This document shows positions 30,101 to 34,498 of a stretch of DNA of 34,498 nt, piece after piece (position 1 is the first letter of the stretch; each line of letters opens with the position of its first letter). The stretch is from Syntrophomonadaceae bacterium (GTDB taxonomy: Bacteria > Bacillota > Syntrophomonadia > Syntrophomonadales > Syntrophomonadaceae), in the NCBI GenBank assembly GCA_012718855.1, contig JAAYBS010000179.1:1-34498 (forward strand), read 5' to 3'. Position numbers and translations under genes: made by a program. Below the pieces are notes generated by a model that saw only the letters and a program-made list of their open reading frames with translations, was not told where the DNA came from and ran no database searches.

Positions 30101-31864
30101 TTGAACCAATCTACAGAGTTTATAACCAGTTTAAAACAAAATCCGGGGACCATTATGTTAATGTGGGCTTTACTGCTGCTTAATATAATGGTTATTTACG
30201 GGCTTATAAAAGGCTTTACTGTTACGGCAGTAATTGTTTTTGCAATTATATGTGCTATGGGAATATTGTTAATCAGTTTCCTGGGTAAAATAAACCCGGA
30301 AAACGAACAGAAACATAAACAATATCAGGCCAGGCTGAACAATTTAATGCAGGAAATTCGGCCATTATGTGATGATATTTATGAGCGCCAATTGAACAAT
30401 ACGATACATACTTTGCAAACAAATAGTTATGATGAATTTGCCCGGGGATTGTCCTGGCTATGGGAGCAAGTGGACGATTTTTACCTTCAGGTTGAAACAG
30501 AAATGACCAAAGGGCGTACCATATATCAATTCCTTAACTCGATAAATAATAGCAGAATTCGTTTGGTGCAAAAAGTACAGCGTCATCAGGATGAAATAGA
30601 TATTATTTTAATTAAAATTAATAATAGCCGGGAAAAATATGAACATTACCTTAATAATAGTATTGAAAAACGAATTGATAGTTTTAAATATAGTATTGAA
30701 AATGAAAAAGAATACTTTTACGAATACGTTTATAAATTATTAAGTGAACAAATTAACTTTAATAATGAAGATACTGATATATTGGAATATTTTAATATTA
30801 ATAAATTAGGTGAACAATTTGCAGTAACTATAACAAAATCAATTGATAATCGGCTAACCGCTTTTCAGGAGTTGCTGGTCCTGGACATGGAAAACCTTTC
30901 CGCTGAGGTTGTGGGTAGTATGCAGAAATATACTATGCAGCTAATGAATCATTTTCATGAGATGCAAGACGGACTGGAACAATTGATGGATAGGTATAAA
31001 ATAGATGAGACCCTTCCTTTATTGCGCATTAGTGAATATCGGGATATAGTATCCCAATTACATGAAAAAACCGGAGAAATTCTGATTACTTTAGCCTGGC
31101 AGGATATAATGATAGAGCGTCAATGGCATGAAGTACAGCAAAAATTGCTGGTGGTCAAGGACCAGGTAATGGATAGCATAGACGAAAAAATACCAACTTA
31201 TATCGAAGAGATATTAAAAGATGAAATACCAGGCTTTATTTCGCTGGAGCGGACTCCGGAAAATGCCCTGTTTTATAAAGCAGTTATTGATGCTGAAGTG
31301 ATTTATCAGGTATTTATGGGTAACAAACTACCGGAAACACTAACTGACGGAGTATATAGTTTACTGCAATTTATAAGACCGTTGGAAATACTGGTAAGTA
31401 AAACTGTACGTTTAACTGAGCAGGGTAATAATCGTCGTAAAAATCTCAAATCTGAACTTAAGTCAGGTAATCTGCAAATATACTTTACCCAGGTACAGGA
31501 AAGCGTACCGGATCAACGATTAAGCCAATATTTAAAGGGATTATTCCCACGCTATTTTCTATCTTATTGCAGTAATCCTTATTTGAGGCTTAAACCGGAA
31601 AGTCTTGAACAAGCAGCCTGGGCAGTATTTTTGTTGCTAATTGATAATCCTGATGAACAAAATAAAGATTTACCGTTTCTGATAGCCTTATTACTGATGG
31701 CTCATCAATTACGTAATCGGCATATAAATCCTCTAAAAAATATACCGATTGAATTGGATAACCCGGATAAATTAACCGATATGCGTTATATTTGTTACCA
31801 GGCTATTTCGATTCTTATAAAGACCAATGTTGATGGTATAACCAAAATTGGACTGAAAAGTTAG
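30101..31864 (+). CDS. Membrane-anchored coiled-coil protein of unknown function with a CheZ-like segment
   Basis: 587 residues. TTG 30101 is preferred because GAGAGGTG lies 6 bases upstream; a GTG at 30092 would overlap that site. Two membrane helices lie near the N-terminus (about 18-38 and 41-63). A long cytosolic part follows, rich in Glu, Gln, Asn and Ile and largely helical or coiled coil. Around 323-345 it reads GEILITLAWQDIMIERQWHE. The placement of E-x7-QD recalls the CheZ phosphatase helix, but where CheZ has Gln four residues after Asp335 this has Glu. A C-terminal helical domain (EQAAWAVFLLLIDNPDE, FLIALLLMAHQL) is unlike anything I know. No neighbouring chemotaxis gene is present. 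It is followed by the rhomboid gene after 50 bases, possibly in one transcript. Confidence 0.8.
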   Translation: MNQSTEFITSLKQNPGTIMLMWALLLLNIMVIYGLIKGFTVTAVIVFAIICAMGILLISFLGKINPENEQKHKQYQARLNNLMQEIRPLCDDIYERQLNNTIHTLQTNSYDEFARGLSWLWEQVDDFYLQVETEMTKGRTIYQFLNSINNSRIRLVQKVQRHQDEIDIILIKINNSREKYEHYLNNSIEKRIDSFKYSIENEKEYFYEYVYKLLSEQINFNNEDTDILEYFNINKLGEQFAVTITKSIDNRLTAFQELLVLDMENLSAEVVGSMQKYTMQLMNHFHEMQDGLEQLMDRYKIDETLPLLRISEYRDIVSQLHEKTGEILITLAWQDIMIERQWHEVQQKLLVVKDQVMDSIDEKIPTYIEEILKDEIPGFISLERTPENALFYKAVIDAEVIYQVFMGNKLPETLTDGVYSLLQFIRPLEILVSKTVRLTEQGNNRRKNLKSELKSGNLQIYFTQVQESVPDQRLSQYLKGLFPRYFLSYCSNPYLRLKPESLEQAAWAVFLLLIDNPDEQNKDLPFLIALLLMAHQLRNRHINPLKNIPIELDNPDKLTDMRYICYQAISILIKTNVDGITKIGLKS

Positions 31865-31914
31865 TAACCAGGGGGACGGTTCTCCTGGTCTAAAAAAGTA
31901 AAGGAGAATAGCTA

Positions 31915-32586
31915 TTGTTTCCACTCAGAGATAGCACGCCCAGCAACAGTTTTCCAATAATGACCGTAATGCTAATAGTGGTAAATGTATTTATTTTCAT
32001 ATATGAAGTGTCTTTAGGTCCGGACGGAATGGAATATTTATTCTATATGTTTGGTATCGTTCCGGCTAATTATAGTGGTGCGGCACTGGCTCCAATCGGT
32101 TATATACCCTTTGTCACTTCCATGTTTTTACATGGCGGATGGATGCACCTGATAGGCAATATGTGGATATTATGGCTGTTTGGCGATAATGTTGAGGACC
32201 GTATGGGACATGTAAAATTCCTGATATTCTATCTGATATGTGGTATCCTGGCAGGCTTGAGCCATTTTTATATCAATGCCTATTCTGACATTCCGGTTGT
32301 AGGTGCTTCCGGTGCAGTTGCAGGTGTAATGGGAGCCTACTTCCTGGTATTTCGCCATGCTAAGGTGCTGACCTTTATACCACCATTTTTCCTGCTTAAC
32401 TTGCCGGCCTGGATCTATCTGGGCTTTTGGGCCGGTTCCCAGTTGTGGTCCGGTGCAGTAGATACATTTGCGGGCAATTCAGGAGAACAAATAGCCTTCT
32501 GGGCACATGTAGGCGGCTTCGCCGCCGGTATGCTGCTGGTATTTATCTTCATGACCCCTTCCCAGGAATATTCCGAACTGGAGTAG
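31915..32586 (+). CDS. Rhomboid family intramembrane serine protease
   Basis: 223 residues, TTG start with AAGGAG 8 bases upstream. Six or so membrane helices. The family motifs are FLHGGWMHLIGNMW (loop 1 and helix 2), the catalytic Ser132 in GASGAVAGVMG and the catalytic His198 in AHVGGFAAG. The dyad is complete, so an active enzyme is expected that cleaves membrane-spanning substrates. In Gram-positives the substrates are mostly unknown. The first extracytoplasmic loop is long (EYLFYMFGIVPANYSG...). It follows the coiled-coil membrane protein gene closely. Confidence 0.92.
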   Translation: MFPLRDSTPSNSFPIMTVMLIVVNVFIFIYEVSLGPDGMEYLFYMFGIVPANYSGAALAPIGYIPFVTSMFLHGGWMHLIGNMWILWLFGDNVEDRMGHVKFLIFYLICGILAGLSHFYINAYSDIPVVGASGAVAGVMGAYFLVFRHAKVLTFIPPFFLLNLPAWIYLGFWAGSQLWSGAVDTFAGNSGEQIAFWAHVGGFAAGMLLVFIFMTPSQEYSELE

Positions 32587-32633
32587 GGTAGCCAGTCTCA
32601 CCCGTTAACACTTCTTATATTAAATTTATTTAT

Positions 32634-32649
32634 TCACCCGTTTGGGTGA
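32634..32649 (+). other. Small hairpin between the rhomboid and lipoprotein genes
   Basis: TCACCC-GTTT-GGGTGA, a perfect 6-bp stem, without a T-run. It may weakly terminate the rhomboid transcript or lie in the leader of the next gene. Nothing else is visible in this 127-base gap. Confidence 0.35.
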
Positions 32650-32713
32650 TGTGATTTATGCACGATTAAAGTTATGATTTAATTAAAATTAGCACTGGAA
32701 AGGTGGAGTCAAT

Positions 32714-34498
32714 TTGAGGAGAGGCAAAGGGTTTAGACTTCTGTCGTGTCTGATAATAGCAGTGTTTTTGCTGAGCGGCTGTGGAGGCAGCAGTGGTGAC
32801 ACCAATTGGGAGTATGAAAAAACTATCTCAAACCCTCTGAAAGCAACCTGCTCAAATAGTGAAGTGAAACTCGGTAACCTGGATAAGGAAGGGGTGGAAG
32901 TGACCATTCCGGCAGGTACTTTTAACCAGCCAACTGAGGTTAGCCTTATTAATCCGGATAAAGCCCCCAAATATGAGAGTAAAGAGATGACCGGCTTTGG
33001 TGCACCGATTGAGATTTCAGCCGGAGAAAAACCGGTTCGTTTGCAACAGCCGGTTACAATTAAGATGAAATTCAATCCTGCCGCTCTGGGAGGTGGCGAC
33101 CTGGAATCGGGTTCTCTGTACCTGAGTTATTTCAACGGCAAGCAATGGCAGTACATAAAACCGGTAGTAGACCGGGAAAACAATATCATGACTTTCACTA
33201 CCAGCCACTTTTCGCTATTTGGTCAGTCCAAGCTCACCGTTGACCAGAGGATTGAGCAGTATACAAAAAATAAAGCTCTGGCCGACTGGGCACAGGACCA
33301 GAGTGATGAGATGACCAATGCAGCAGCTGAAAAAGTCATTGACCATATATTACAGGATAAACTGGGTATTTCTGATGAAACCACGAAAGGCAAAGTATTA
33401 GGCAGCCTTTTGAAGGACGATGAATGGGGCGGGATGCTAAAAAATTTGGCTAATGGTGATGTTGAAGGATTTAATCAGGATTTGCAGGTTCTGGCCGGTA
33501 AGAAGATTGTGGAAAATGTGCCCAAATCAACCTTATCCAAAGCCTTGGGTGGCTTAACTTCAGATTTTGGTACTGAAACGGTAGCCAAGGCCAGTGAAGC
33601 AGCCGGTTATCTGGCGGAAGGACGGGCTAAAGATGCTGCCAGAATACTGGGTGAACATATTGCTGACCAGTTTATGATAACCACGGCAGGAAAAATTGCT
33701 GTTGCAGCTATCGAAAATAAGATAGCTTCCTGGAAGAACGAAGAAGTTGAAGCTGCTTATAAGGCATATAAAGATGGAGCCGGTAGTAAAGTTCCCTGGT
33801 GGGGTTACCAGGTGGAAAAGGGTAATTTTGATGATGTGTGGAGCCAAATGGGGGGTGCTGCCCGGCAGTTGGAAATAGAAGCGATTGGCGCCCAGGAACA
33901 GGTTCGGGAAGATGCAGGTATGCCGCCATTGGATGAACGCGAAAAGGAAAAAATCCGCACTATGGTATACAAAGACCTGAAAAAACAATTTGAACAGCGG
34001 GTTAAGACCGATGCTGAAATCGAAAAGAAAAAAGCTGAATATGATTTGATTATGGGTATGTACAAAGAATCGGGATTTATAGAGAAAGGCCGCTGGGGAT
34101 GGGAAAAAGGTTATGAACTGGAACAACGACTGGACATATTAACGCATTTTAAAGATAAATTATTACGGGATACCGGACGCAGTTTTATTAAAGATGGCAA
34201 TGGACATACCAAAGAGGCCATTTCCGTTAATGAACTGAAATTAATCGCCATGAATTGGTTTGGTACTGATGATCCGGCGGAAAGACAGAAGAAGTATGTT
34301 GAGTATCTGAAAAAGGAATTTGGAATCGTACTTAGTCCCAAAGCCGAATTATTAAATGGACAGTGGTCATCCGCTTCCTTGACCATAACCGAGTTTGACC
34401 TGGGACCGGCACCGGAACCCAGTGAAAAGTCAGAGTCCGAGTCCGAGTTAGGTTGTGATCTGGACGACCTGGATATTTATAATGCGATTAAGGCTAAT
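32714..34498 (+). CDS. Large lipoprotein, ZU5-like N-terminal domain, 3' end outside window
   Basis: The frame is open from a TTG at 32714 to the last base, 595 codons without a stop. GGTGGAG lies 7 bases upstream. The signal peptide MRRGKGFRLLSCLIIAVFLL ends at lipobox LSGC (Cys23), so the protein is an extracytoplasmic lipoprotein. Residues about 50-170 look like a ZU5-type beta domain: GVEVTIPAGTFNQPTEVSLI, FGAPIEISAG, QQPVTIKMKF, GSLYLSYFNGKQWQYI and FTTSHFSLFG. A long helical, Lys/Glu-rich region follows (about 175-540), then a new beta segment (LNGQWSSASLTITEF), an acidic Ser/Glu tract and LGCDLDDLDIY. Its length and full architecture cannot be judged. Function unknown; a cell-surface or secreted-substrate role is a guess. 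Confidence 0.85.
   Translation, partial: MRRGKGFRLLSCLIIAVFLLSGCGGSSGDTNWEYEKTISNPLKATCSNSEVKLGNLDKEGVEVTIPAGTFNQPTEVSLINPDKAPKYESKEMTGFGAPIEISAGEKPVRLQQPVTIKMKFNPAALGGGDLESGSLYLSYFNGKQWQYIKPVVDRENNIMTFTTSHFSLFGQSKLTVDQRIEQYTKNKALADWAQDQSDEMTNAAAEKVIDHILQDKLGISDETTKGKVLGSLLKDDEWGGMLKNLANGDVEGFNQDLQVLAGKKIVENVPKSTLSKALGGLTSDFGTETVAKASEAAGYLAEGRAKDAARILGEHIADQFMITTAGKIAVAAIENKIASWKNEEVEAAYKAYKDGAGSKVPWWGYQVEKGNFDDVWSQMGGAARQLEIEAIGAQEQVREDAGMPPLDEREKEKIRTMVYKDLKKQFEQRVKTDAEIEKKKAEYDLIMGMYKESGFIEKGRWGWEKGYELEQRLDILTHFKDKLLRDTGRSFIKDGNGHTKEAISVNELKLIAMNWFGTDDPAERQKKYVEYLKKEFGIVLSPKAELLNGQWSSASLTITEFDLGPAPEPSEKSESESELGCDLDDLDIYNAIKAN

Noticed and set aside
31869-31893. Terminator between the coiled-coil membrane protein and the rhomboid gene
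   Set aside because: The hairpin (ACCAGG...CCTGGT) is followed by an A-run, not a T-run, on the plus strand, so the two genes may share a transcript.
33560-34126. Long minus-strand open frame of 188 codons near the right edge
   Set aside because: It is the shadow of the plus-strand lipoprotein gene, which has a signal peptide, a ribosome binding site and a continuous 595-codon frame to the edge.

Overview
The window looks like chromosome from a low-to-moderate-GC anaerobic Firmicute. The best guess is a syntrophic fatty-acid oxidiser of the Syntrophomonas type. This rests on a three-subunit NADH-linked [FeFe]-hydrogenase (hydCBA), two crotonase-family enzymes of acyl-CoA metabolism, a five-domain flavodiiron/rubredoxin NADH oxidase fusion, a minD-minE-minC cluster, a cytosolic PAS/GAF histidine kinase of the sporulation type, an intracellular subtilisin and a PPDK regulatory protein. 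The species assignment is inference from gene content. I see no phage, complete transposon or CRISPR array.

Layout, left to right. 1-2.4 kb: the 3' end of an unrecognised gene, a possible decayed gene, a divergent crotonase and a small lipoprotein. 2.4-4.6 kb: a CoA-disulfide-reductase-like flavoprotein with a rhodanese domain (minus strand), bracketed by copies of a dispersed intergenic repeat. 4.6-6.6 kb: ilvE with a clear promoter and terminator, then a LolA-like lipoprotein. 6.7-9.1 kb: a minus-strand operon for a nitrate/sulfonate-type ABC importer, divergent from an ABC1/UbiB-family kinase gene at 9.3-10.9 kb, which is followed by a canonical enoyl-CoA hydratase. 12.2-13.9 kb: minus-strand minD-minE-minC. 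14.5-17.6 kb: a radical SAM protein, an unlisted 39-residue membrane peptide gene on the minus strand, an intracellular serine protease and the PPDK regulator. 17.8-21.0 kb: a sensor kinase, a GIY-YIG protein, a tandem pair of paralogous small proteins of unknown family and tRNA-Pro(CGG). 21.1-25.8 kb: a DUF4349 lipoprotein, a truncated relic that looks like the TM1266 hydrogenase-associated regulator, then hydA, hydB and hydC, all on the minus strand. 26.6-34.5 kb: the five-domain flavodiiron protein, a TauE/SafE permease, a membrane coiled-coil protein with a CheZ-like stretch, a rhomboid protease and a large lipoprotein that runs off the right edge.

How the genes fit together. The crotonases, the NADH-linked hydrogenase and the NADH-oxidising flavodiiron protein fit a strict anaerobe that makes NADH by beta-oxidation, disposes of it as H2 and protects the hydrogenase from O2 or peroxide. 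HydB here is a minimal form without the extra iron-sulfur domains of bifurcating relatives, which suggests direct NADH-to-H2 chemistry. The items I find most worth checking are the TM1266-like relic beside hydA, the tandem small-protein pair with a hairpin at its ribosome binding site, the 39-residue membrane peptide, the CheZ-like membrane protein, the minD-first gene order and the short inverted-repeat-bounded elements in intergenic DNA.
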